This document shows positions 17,473 through 25,154 of a stretch of 59,744 nt of DNA, piece by piece (the first letter of the stretch is position 1; each line of letters starts with the position of its first letter). The position numbers were made by a program, and so were the translations under genes. The stretch spans positions 1-59,744 of the forward strand of contig LBWP01000012.1 in the NCBI GenBank assembly GCA_000993685.1, read 5' to 3'. The DNA comes from Candidatus Woesebacteria bacterium GW2011_GWA1_39_21 (lineage in GTDB: Bacteria; Patescibacteriota; Microgenomatia; UBA8517). The notes under the pieces are model-generated. The model was not told the DNA's origin. It did not search any database and was given only the letters and a program-made list of their open reading frames with translations.

Positions 17473-17611
17473 CATCCTCCCCGCCTTAAAAGGCGGGGTT
17501 TCCCCAAGGAGGATGACATATAAGCAAAGCTTAAGATTTTATCAAAAGCAAAGCTTAAGATTTTATCAAAAGCAAAGCTTAAGATTTTATCAAAAGCAAA
17601 GCTTAACTCTG
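17470..17611 (+). mobile_element. left part of IS200/IS605-like element, copy C
   Basis: Starts TGACATCC with the CCCCGCC/GGCGGGG hairpin and GGAGGATGACA exactly as in copies A and B, but after AACTCTG the sequence diverges and the right end is missing. The matching right end is found at 21168-21201. The internal 24-bp block is expanded to three units (17524-17595). Confidence 0.7.
17524..17605 (+). repeat. 24-bp tandem repeat, 3.4 units
   Basis: Unit GCAAAGCTTAAGATTTTATC plus AAAA, three identical copies at 17524, 17548 and 17572, then a 10-bp partial. Copies A and B of the element hold only one unit plus the partial. Confidence 0.9.
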
Positions 17612-17646
17612 TTTGCACATAGGACACCAAATTTAGTTTAAAAATT

Positions 17647-18851
17647 TTATTTCTTCCTACCCTTCCAAATTCCATCAATATTATCCAAACTTAATTCAGC
17701 AGGTAATTGACTTTCATCTTCCAACCTCATTTTAATCATAAAAGAATATGCCGCAACAATCCTTGTAACGTTATCCAAAAACTCCCGATCTCTATCTTTA
17801 AATGTAATATTACCAGTAGCTGCCATTCCCATATCCAGATTATGGTGAACTTTTCCATTAGAAAATTCCAGATATGTGTATGGAGCATCTAATCCACGAT
17901 CCCAATCTTCCATTGTTCTCTGTATATCAATTAATCCGATCGATTGTTTTGTTCTTTTATCTTTTATATCCAGTTCCGTCAATATATATTTTTTTCCGTA
18001 GTAATCAGTCTGCCACCCTCCATCATTTAAATAATCTCCATACCCCAAAGATGTACCTTTAGAAAAATATGTACTAGACCCCAAATTATCGATTAAATTC
18101 CAATCTGTAACTTCGCCGCTGCCGTCAAAAATTTTGCTATTGGCCTCGCTTAAGATAAGCGGAATCTCTGACTTAGTCCGTTGGAATCGATCTTCGCTTG
18201 AATATGCTTGCCTGCTCAATTCTTGTTTTCTCTCCTGATCTTTTTGCTTCTGAGTAATTTCTCCCTGTCTTTTAGCTTCCAAAGCCGCCTGTTTAGAATT
18301 AAACTCTGCAGCTTCCTCAGCTTCTCTTTGTTTTATAATATCAGCGTTTTCATTTAGTAGTTTCTTTGCCATCTCAATATCAGGTGAGCTAGAAGAACCA
18401 ATATCAATATAATTAATCGGTAATGTGCTCGGACGACTATTACTATCAGAATTTGAACTTATATGATGGTAGATAGGTTTAGCATCTGTTACAGAAGTAC
18501 GAGCTTTGGGGTCGTTAACACTACTATCAGTATTTAAACCCCTATAGCCGTAAGGATTCGTGTGTCATCAGTCATCGAAGCGACAGGGAGTAATCCGACA
18601 ACTTCTTTAATATCCGGTAAGGGGGCGCCATGTGCCCGTGCGTACTCCCAACAAACAATAGCCCCTAACCCGACCGAGCTCATCCCTATCATGTGAGGAA
18701 TTTTAGCGTCAGAGTTGATATTTACGACTAAACTATTGAAACGATTTTGATATCCCTTTATTTTCCCCAAAGCATCACTAAAAGACCCGCCTTCCCGAAA
18801 GGTTTTTTGTGTTTTTTCTATAAACGGGTGAACACAGCTTCTTTCAATCAT
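17647..18851 (-). pseudogene. unknown gene broken by one frameshift
   Basis: Two reading frames form one gene. The N-terminal part (18534-18851, starting MIERSCVHPFIEKTQ) ends just after VASMTDD; the next frame is open without interruption from TNPYGYRGLN near 18555 down to the stop at 17647. The shift lies at an ACACAC run (about 18557-18562). The joined protein would be about 390 aa: an N-terminal part with one hydrophobic stretch, a Ser/Asn-rich linker, a charged Gln/Glu/Lys coiled coil, and a C-terminal alpha/beta domain (SSTYFSKGTSLGYGDYLNDG, YTYLEFSNGKVHHNLDMG). No family recognised. Sequencing error cannot be excluded. Confidence 0.6.
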
Positions 18852-19025
18852 TTTTCCCTATCTCCTGAATAATTGTGACTATATTAACATCTTTTATTTC
18901 GATTATCCAATATTTATGAGAAAATGTTACTCATTATCAGCAAATAAATTCTGTCAAATCGTACCCAATAGTTCGAAACCTAGCTGGCCTGCCTAGTTGG
19001 TTTTTACCATGTTCGTACTCCTCAT

Positions 19026-19697
19026 TTAGATTGTAACTCTTACATTTCTCTCGTGATCTATCAAGTAACGAGGTTTAAGAAACTGCCCTCCGTCCAAATA
19101 TTCATCACACGTACTCATATAAGTATAAATACCATATTTATAATTCAAAGCAACAACATCGTTATTGTATAAGCCATAAGGGAATACAAACTCATCACAT
19201 TTTATTTTAAATTCTGTTTCTATAGATTTTTTTGACTCTATTAATTGGTATAAAACTTCAGCATCAGACAACACCTCACCTTGACCAAAAGGCGAATTTC
19301 TGTATACCCCACCTTTTGCAGTTAGTTGCAACTCGCTATCTTTATAGACGGCTAAGGCAGAATGAGAAACTCCATGTGACACAATTAATATATTTTGTTT
19401 TACTAATCTGCGAATAGAAGTTTTATTCAAATACCCCTTTTGACCTAATTTTTGTGTAATAACAGAAAGTTTTATTGGGTAGGGTTTGTTGAATACATAT
19501 GGTAAAACTAAACTCTCAAAAGATTCGTAACCATCATCAAAATACAAATTCAGGTTCTTAAAGACGGTTTGTTGATTGTTTATACTTAATTCAATCCGCT
19601 CAATTATTTCTTTCAAAAATTCTAAAGTGACTGTATATTTATTATTCAGTTCTCTCTCACTTTCAACAACGTTATGAAAAATAAGATTAAGCTGCAT
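19026..19697 (-). CDS. polysaccharide-deacetylase-like (CE4) protein
   Basis: 223 aa, cytosolic by appearance. CE4 motif 1 is NLYFDDGYES (Asp-Asp), motif 2 is SHGVSH (metal-binding His-x3-His), and a later motif is VFPYGLYN. These are the three landmarks of NodB-type deacetylases, although the protein is short and lacks a signal peptide. Its start overlaps the HAD-like gene by 11 bp, so both are made together. Lies inside the 3.6-kb cargo between element fragments C and D. Possibly modifies a sugar nucleotide or glycan precursor. Confidence 0.7.
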   Translation of the reverse strand: MQLNLIFHNVVESERELNNKYTVTLEFLKEIIERIELSINNQQTVFKNLNLYFDDGYESFESLVLPYVFNKPYPIKLSVITQKLGQKGYLNKTSIRRLVKQNILIVSHGVSHSALAVYKDSELQLTAKGGVYRNSPFGQGEVLSDAEVLYQLIESKKSIETEFKIKCDEFVFPYGLYNNDVVALNYKYGIYTYMSTCDEYLDGGQFLKPRYLIDHERNVRVTI

Positions 19698-20322
19698 ACT
19701 TTCGTAAAATACTTACTAGAGATGAAGTACCGGTAATTTGATTAATTTTAAAACCCACTCTATTCATAGTTCCTGTTTGGTCAATACAATCATCTAAAAG
19801 GATAACCTCGTTATATTTCAAGTTATTTGCATGCATATATTTTTCAAAAAACTTCAATTGTCCGTTATTACCAAAATCTCCCTTAAGGTATCCAATCTCG
19901 CAAGATATTAAATAATCATCAAATATATTATCCAGGCAGGCACCTTTAATGGTAAATCTTCTGAATGTATCCATATTGTCAGTAGCAACTACAACTTTTG
20001 AACCCTTTCTTTTTATAGTTTTAACAAGGTCAGGGATCTCATCAGAAACCAACTTCATGTTTATACAACTTGTAGCGAGCTCTTCGAGAATCATTTTCGG
20101 TTCGACTCTTATTCCTTCACCTATCATTCTGGTTATATCTTCTGATTTATACTCACCCTTCATCCAAGGATTTATTAAGTGTTTATTATCTATAAATAGC
20201 CACTTTGTAATATTTTTATAGTAAGCGTTGTTAATATTACCTGTTCGAGACATATGTTCCCAAAACAAAGAATTGGATAATGTCTTATTCCAATCTATAA
20301 ATATAACTTTGGGCTTAATCAT
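19687..20322 (-). CDS. HAD-superfamily hydrolase-like protein
   Basis: About 211 aa from the ATG that gives MIKPKVIFIDWNKTLS; an in-frame ATG at 20340 adds six residues. HAD motif I is FIDWNKTL, with the nucleophilic Asp but Asn where phosphatases have the second Asp; motif II is VVVATDN, motif III Lys in GYLKGD, motif IV VILLDDCIDQ. The Asp-to-Asn change suggests a substrate or chemistry other than a standard phosphatase. Overlaps the CE4-like gene. Part of the element-bounded cargo. Confidence 0.75.
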   Translation of the reverse strand: MIKPKVIFIDWNKTLSNSLFWEHMSRTGNINNAYYKNITKWLFIDNKHLINPWMKGEYKSEDITRMIGEGIRVEPKMILEELATSCINMKLVSDEIPDLVKTIKRKGSKVVVATDNMDTFRRFTIKGACLDNIFDDYLISCEIGYLKGDFGNNGQLKFFEKYMHANNLKYNEVILLDDCIDQTGTMNRVGFKINQITGTSSLVSILRKYAA

Positions 20323-20460
20323 GATAATGAATAATAACACTAGTTAAATGCTATTAGAAATGGAAAACATATCAAAGATAAAGTAAGTGGATTTGTTCGC
20401 AAAACTACTGAAATTGGAAGGTCACTATAAAAATATAACACTTAAGTTTGAGCGTAATAA

Positions 20461-20559
20461 GTTCGAATACTTTCCATCCAGGGCTGCATTAGTCTTCAGC
20501 CTCGATCTCTAATTTGGAGCTAGCCTCAAACCTTGCCTGCGTCTGGAAGGAATCGAACA
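20461..20559. repeat. imperfect long inverted repeat
   Basis: GTTCGAATACTTTCCATCCAG and, 60 bases later, CTGGAAGGAATCGAAC can pair as an imperfect stem. Located in the 230-bp gap between the HAD-like gene and the kinase gene. Confidence 0.5.
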
Positions 20560-20564
20560 CTTGA

Positions 20565-20570
20565 TATAAT
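20565..20570 (+). promoter_or_regulatory. extended -10 box of a leaderless promoter
   Basis: TGATATAAT (extended -10), then AAGTTG, then the ATG at 20577. Confidence 0.55.
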
Positions 20571-20576
20571 AAGTTG

Positions 20577-21095
20577 ATGCAAAAACTAATAATAGTTTGC
20601 GGATTGCCTGGATCCGGAAAAACAACGTTAGCGAAAGAATTATCGAGAAAGCTAAAAATTACCTGTATACATAAAGACTCTATAAAAGAAAACCTGTATG
20701 AGATACTGGAATTATCTACGTTAGAAGATAGTAAAAGGATCGGCGGACAATCTATTCAGCTACTTTACAAGCTCACAGAAGAACAACTTGAAAACGGGTT
20801 AGATTTAATTATCGAAGCTCCATTTTACTTTGAAGAAGATTATGAAATTTTTAGAAATTGGAAATTAAAATTTAAACTAAAAATTTATTCGATAATATGC
20901 AAAATCAACAACAAAGAACGCTCCAAAAGATTTCAATCGCGTGAACGACATCAAGGCCATCATGATACAGAACGACTATCAGATACTGCAATGTCAAATG
21001 AAGTTTACAAAAAACTTCCTGGCAAAATTATTAAAATTAGTACAGACAAGCCGCCTAAAAAGTTGGTTGAAGAGTTAAGTAAATTTCTGAAATAA
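20577..21095 (+). CDS. P-loop kinase (AAA_33/Zeta-like)
   Basis: 172 aa. Walker A GLPGSGKTTLAKEL lies at about residues 9-22; a later acidic strand (LDLIIEAPFYF) takes the Walker B position, and an Arg-rich lid (RSKRFQSRERHQGHH) follows. This is the layout of small nucleoside/polynucleotide-kinase-like P-loop proteins. An upstream TTG is in frame, but the promoter spacing favours the ATG at 20577. Last gene of the cargo region before element fragment D. Substrate unknown. Confidence 0.75.
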   Translation: MQKLIIVCGLPGSGKTTLAKELSRKLKITCIHKDSIKENLYEILELSTLEDSKRIGGQSIQLLYKLTEEQLENGLDLIIEAPFYFEEDYEIFRNWKLKFKLKIYSIICKINNKERSKRFQSRERHQGHHDTERLSDTAMSNEVYKKLPGKIIKISTDKPPKKLVEELSKFLK

Positions 21096-21167
21096 ATTGT
21101 ATTAATTCAAATTTTTATAAATCTCCACCAAATTCCTAGCTAGAAGTTCCATTTTTGATATGCTAAA

Positions 21168-21201
21168 CCTGAAGGGTGGGGTTTTCTTGAACGCTGCTAT
21201 A
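21168..21201 (+). mobile_element. right-end fragment of IS200/IS605-like element, copy D
   Basis: CCTGAAGGGTGGGG followed by TTTTCTTGAACGCTGCTATA, one base different from the right end of copies A and B. The left arm of the terminal hairpin is missing. It ends one base before the dacA stop codon. With copy C it looks like one element split apart. Confidence 0.7.
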
Positions 21202-21202
21202 A

Positions 21203-22156
21203 TTAGTTGCCCCAAACGTAGCTTGTGAACAGCCAATTAATTAACCTTTTTGTCTCTCTAAATCTATCATCGCTACCCAAAACTGCAATTAATACCTTCG
21301 CATTCCCACGTTCAATGTACGTAATCAAATTCTCCATAGCCCCGTCTGTTTTCCCTGTTTTAACACCCTTGACACCATCGACTTCGCCCAGAAGCTGGTT
21401 AGTATTCGTGAAGCGGTATCTGACGTTGTTATTTTCATCCCTAATTACATAGTTTTTTGTCTCGACTATTTTTTCAAATACAGGGTTCTGCATGGCATAA
21501 AATGAAGCTTTAACCAAATCCTGCGCCGTAGTTGACTGGCCAATTTGATCAAGTCCCGTTGGGTTTAAAAAAATGCTGCTTGTCAAACCTAAATTACGGG
21601 CTTTAAGATTCATCTCGGCAACAAAAATGTCCCTACCTCCAGGATAGTTTCTTGCTAAAGCTTCGGCGGCATCGTTTGCGCTATCCACCAAAAGCGCATA
21701 AAGTAGATCGTTTACGCTAATCACTTCACCACTTTTGAGTCCAACAACCTGGCCCTCGATAGTAAAACTAGGAACAACAACCTTCTTCTTAAGATCGTAC
21801 ACATCCAATGAAACTAGCGCAGTAATTATTTTTGAAGTTGACGCTGGCATAACAGACACCTGTGGCTGTTTTTCATAAAGAACAGCGCCCGTGTCAACAT
21901 CAATTGCCAGTGAAGATTTTGCTGAAATGTCAAAAATTTCACCGCCCACATACTTCGGGTATTGAACCTCGGAAGCTTGCACAATCTCAGTACTTACACC
22001 TAAAGTGCTGCTTTGCTCGATTGCCGATCTTTTTAAATACCCCAACCTTTGTGAAGATATAGTTAGCGCAAACAATGATGTAGACAAAAAACTTGAGACT
22101 AATAATGTAAAGAGGCGAAGTCTACAATTTTTGAGTAGATTATCAAACATCCCCAT
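21203..22156 (-). CDS. D-alanyl-D-alanine carboxypeptidase (S11, DacA-like)
   Basis: 317 aa. Penicillin-binding-protein-type serine peptidase trimming peptidoglycan stem peptides. N-terminal signal anchor at about 13-32. Active-site triads in order: SxxK in MPASTSKII, SxN in VDSANDAAEAL and KTG in GVKTGKTDGAM. Length fits a carboxypeptidase domain without the usual C-terminal beta domain. It shows that the cell makes a cross-linked peptidoglycan wall. Confidence 0.93.
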   Translation of the reverse strand: MGMFDNLLKNCRLRLFTLLVSSFLSTSLFALTISSQRLGYLKRSAIEQSSTLGVSTEIVQASEVQYPKYVGGEIFDISAKSSLAIDVDTGAVLYEKQPQVSVMPASTSKIITALVSLDVYDLKKKVVVPSFTIEGQVVGLKSGEVISVNDLLYALLVDSANDAAEALARNYPGGRDIFVAEMNLKARNLGLTSSIFLNPTGLDQIGQSTTAQDLVKASFYAMQNPVFEKIVETKNYVIRDENNNVRYRFTNTNQLLGEVDGVKGVKTGKTDGAMENLITYIERGNAKVLIAVLGSDDRFRETKRLINWLFTSYVWGN

Positions 22157-22216
22157 ATCAGAAACATTAGCTTATTGAGTTTCTTTTTTCAATGACAAAT
22201 TGAGAAAGACTACCTT

Positions 22217-23542
22217 TTATTCTTCTTTGTTCTTTGGAGGTAAACGAAAATCCACTCGCTCCATATCTCTCGGGAAAAGGGAAGCCTCACGGATATTAGA
22301 AAGATCTAAAAGAAGCATCGTTAACCGCTCAAGGCCAAACGAAAAGCCTCCCTCGGGTGGCATCCCGTATTTGAAAGTTTGCAAATACATTTTAAAATTT
22401 TCCGGATTCATACCTTTCGCCTTTATGATTTTGACTAATTCGCCATAATCATTAATTCGTTGCGATCCGCTTAGAATTTCAACTCCCTTAAAAAGAAGGT
22501 CGTAACTTAAAGAATACTCCGGGTCCTTAGGGTCCGGCATGGTGTAAAAAGATCTTTTTCTTGTTGGGAAATGTGTGATTGTGACAAAATCACAATTTTT
22601 CTCCTCGTGCGCCCATTTACAAATTTCCCGTTCATCCTCCGGCATCATATCAAGTTCTTTTGTGTGGTCAATCCCCGTTCTATCCATTAAGATTTTTTGT
22701 GCTTCGCGGAGTGTTAACCTAGGAACATTCTTATTTACTTTTATTTCAGCTACTTTGTATTCATTTAATACATCTTTGCACTTTTCAACCGCGTAGGAAA
22801 TTGTTTCCCTACCAGTAAATTCCATTGCATCAAGAAGATCAGTAAAATCAACAAAGCCTAATTCGCAATCCATTTGAATCGACTCTGAAAGATGTCTTGT
22901 TGTAACAGAAGGTTCTGCTCGATATGCACGTGAGACAAGACAAACTCTCTCAAATGTCGGAACCAGCATCTGTTTGTAAAGTTGGGGACTCTGTACCAAA
23001 AACGCCCCGTGGCCGTAGTAGTCAACTTTAAATACTTCACTTCCACCTTCAGTTGAAGAGGCAGAAATTGTCGGTGTAAAAATCTCAGTACACCCCAGTT
23101 CTTTCGAAGCTTTTCTAAACCCCTCCATCAAACTCTCTTGAACTTTAAATATTTTTGCAACTTTTGTGTGGCGAAGAGTCAGTGTTCGGAAATCAAGCAA
23201 CGTCGGCAGTTGTAACCCCAGTTCATCTTTCCCCATATCAAAAGGAAGTTCTTCGGCTTTTGATAGAATTTCCAAACGGGTGATCCAAACCTCAATTGTT
23301 CCAGTTTTAATATTTTTATTTACCATTTTCGACGGACGCTTGTTGACAACACCACTAACTTCCACCGCACTTTGCGGAGTAACCTTTGGCAAATTTTCTC
23401 CGACACATTGGATCAACCCTGACATATCACGAATATCCAAAAAAGTAATCTTACCGTGGTCTCTGATTTTTTCAATAAAACCCTGAAGTTTAATCGTTTT
23501 TCCAATTTTGTCTACAGCGTCTGTTGCCAAAGTTCTCAACAT
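22217..23542 (-). CDS. aspS: aspartyl-tRNA synthetase, archaeal type
   Basis: 441 aa, the length of archaeal/eukaryotic AspRS rather than the bacterial form of about 590 aa with its GAD insertion, which is absent. OB-fold anticodon domain 1-115 (IKLQGFIEKIRDHGKITFLDIRD), then class IIb core with motif 2 VSRAYRAEPSVTTRHLSE and motif 3 GGFSFGLERLTMLLL. Such enzymes often charge both tRNA-Asp and tRNA-Asn, with GatCAB repairing the latter. Its -10 box TAAAAT is six bases before the ATG. It lies 14 bp after rel. Confidence 0.92.
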   Translation of the reverse strand: MLRTLATDAVDKIGKTIKLQGFIEKIRDHGKITFLDIRDMSGLIQCVGENLPKVTPQSAVEVSGVVNKRPSKMVNKNIKTGTIEVWITRLEILSKAEELPFDMGKDELGLQLPTLLDFRTLTLRHTKVAKIFKVQESLMEGFRKASKELGCTEIFTPTISASSTEGGSEVFKVDYYGHGAFLVQSPQLYKQMLVPTFERVCLVSRAYRAEPSVTTRHLSESIQMDCELGFVDFTDLLDAMEFTGRETISYAVEKCKDVLNEYKVAEIKVNKNVPRLTLREAQKILMDRTGIDHTKELDMMPEDEREICKWAHEEKNCDFVTITHFPTRKRSFYTMPDPKDPEYSLSYDLLFKGVEILSGSQRINDYGELVKIIKAKGMNPENFKMYLQTFKYGMPPEGGFSFGLERLTMLLLDLSNIREASLFPRDMERVDFRLPPKNKEE

Positions 23543-23548
23543 AAGCGT

Positions 23549-23554
23549 ATTTTA
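23549..23554 (-). promoter_or_regulatory. -10 box of a leaderless promoter (aspS)
   Basis: TAAAAT on the minus strand, then ACGCTT, then ATG. Confidence 0.45.
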
Positions 23555-23556
23555 AA

Positions 23557-25062
23557 CTAAGCTCCCACTTTTCTCAAACTCTTTTCGATCTCCCTTTTAG
23601 CCTGCGTCGTTTTTACAAAATCAAGCCAATCTCTTGGAGGAGATTTGTAATTTTTATTTTTAATAATTTCAATAACATCACCACTTGAAAGTTGTTGATT
23701 CAACGATGCAATTTTTCCGTTGACCTTCACACTTTTAACAAAACCAGATAAATTGGTATGGACCGAGTAGGCAAAATCGATCGGCGTCGCACCTATCGGA
23801 AGATCATAAACATCCCCCATCGGTGAAAAAACAAAAATTCTAGAACTCAATGCGTCAAACCTAACAGCTTCCATATATTCACTACTATCTTTTATTTCTT
23901 TCTGCCAATCTGCCAACTGTTTAACCCAAGACAATTTAGTGAACGATTTATCGAATGGCCTTTTATCAAGAAGGTCGTTTGTTATACCTTTCTTCAATTT
24001 CATCCCCGCATACGCCCAATGTGCGGCAATTCCATTTTCAGCCTGTTCATGCATTGTCCAAGTTCGAATTTGAATTTCAATAATCCTTGCCCCAACTCCA
24101 AAAACCTTGGTGTGAATTGAACGATATCCATTTGGCTTAGGTTGAGCAATAAAATCAGAAATTCCAATATACGGCACTGGTTTATATAGCCCGTGGATAA
24201 TCCCCAAAACTTTATAGCAATCTTGCGCTGTTTCAACAAGCACACGAAGCGCGATGATGTCATGAATTCTCTCAAAATCCCAGGCAATATCCGGTCTTTC
24301 CAATTTTTTCCAAAGTGAATATAAATGTTTTTTCCTACCACTAACTTTTGATTTCAATCCACTCGCCGCCAACACTTTCAACAGCTTTCTTTTCATTGTG
24401 TCAACATCTTTTTCCGTGTTCTTGTAATACGGTTTCGACAAACTCACAACTTTTTCGTGCTCCTCAGGATAAACATACGGAAAGGCTAGATCATCCAATT
24501 CCGCTTTCACTTGACCCATACCCAATCTTTCAGCTAATGGAGCATAGATTTCCAAGGTTTCTTCCGCAATTCTCTTTCTCTTTCCTTCTTCGACTCCGTG
24601 AAGCGTTTTCATATTATGAAGTCGATCTGCAAGTTTAACCAAAACAACTCGTAAATCTTTAGCCATTGCCAAAAACATCTTACGCAGATTTTCGATAAAC
24701 TCTTCATTCTTACTGCCCCTGAGTTTGATATTTGAAATCTTTGTTACCCCATCGACCAAAACCGCGACAGGGTCGCCAAATCCTTCCGCGAGATCCTGCC
24801 GCAGCGCCCCTCCGTCTTCTACGGTGTCGTGCAAAATTCCGGCCACAATTGTTTGCGTATCAAGATTCCACTCAAATAGTTTTTTACCAACCTCCAGGGC
24901 ATGCATCACAAAGGGTTCACCTGTCTTTCGTCTTTGGCCGTGATGAGCCAGAACTGCAAAATCCCAAGCTTTATTAATCATTACAACATCAACACCGTTT
25001 TGCATCAACTGCAAACGGAATTTTACGTATTCGCCCTTTATTAATTCATTATCGCCTCTCAT
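23557..25062 (-). CDS. rel: RelA/SpoT-type (p)ppGpp synthetase/hydrolase, short form
   Basis: 501 aa against more than 700 in typical Rel. HD hydrolase domain with HHGQRRKTGEPFVMHALEVG and GILHDTVEDGG is intact. The synthetase domain has RIHDIIALRVLV, QPKPNGYRSIHTKVFG and the catalytic Glu in IIEIQIRTWTMHEQAE. A TGS domain (DLPIGATPIDFAYSVHTNLSG) follows. The helical and ACT regulatory domains at the C-terminus are missing. Both activities look possible, so this is likely the only stringent-response enzyme. Upstream of aspS on the same strand. Confidence 0.92.
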   Translation of the reverse strand: MRGDNELIKGEYVKFRLQLMQNGVDVVMINKAWDFAVLAHHGQRRKTGEPFVMHALEVGKKLFEWNLDTQTIVAGILHDTVEDGGALRQDLAEGFGDPVAVLVDGVTKISNIKLRGSKNEEFIENLRKMFLAMAKDLRVVLVKLADRLHNMKTLHGVEEGKRKRIAEETLEIYAPLAERLGMGQVKAELDDLAFPYVYPEEHEKVVSLSKPYYKNTEKDVDTMKRKLLKVLAASGLKSKVSGRKKHLYSLWKKLERPDIAWDFERIHDIIALRVLVETAQDCYKVLGIIHGLYKPVPYIGISDFIAQPKPNGYRSIHTKVFGVGARIIEIQIRTWTMHEQAENGIAAHWAYAGMKLKKGITNDLLDKRPFDKSFTKLSWVKQLADWQKEIKDSSEYMEAVRFDALSSRIFVFSPMGDVYDLPIGATPIDFAYSVHTNLSGFVKSVKVNGKIASLNQQLSSGDVIEIIKNKNYKSPPRDWLDFVKTTQAKREIEKSLRKVGA

Positions 25063-25154
25063 TGATAGTTATTGGTTTAATAATTAAGTCAACAGTTTAC
25101 TTAATTAAAGTCTTCCTTTTGATTACATGCACATTCGCAAAAAATGCTTTACAC

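Noticed and set aside
17524-17605. Possible CRISPR array
   Set aside because: The units are 24 bp and directly adjacent without spacers; it is a simple tandem repeat inside a palindromic element, and no cas genes are present.
18974-19003. Hairpin AACCTAG...CTAGTTGGTT with T-run
   Set aside because: The T-run is on the plus strand where no gene ends; on the minus strand, where genes do end, no T-run follows.
20461-20563. tRNA-like sequence (GTTCGATTCC and GTTCGAATAC look like T-loops)
   Set aside because: The arms around these loops do not form T-stems and no cloverleaf can be drawn; it is better explained as an inverted repeat. No tRNA or rRNA gene was found in the window.
1-21201. A transposase for the palindromic elements
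   Set aside because: All reading frames between and inside the elements were read; none resembles a Y1 transposase or TnpB.
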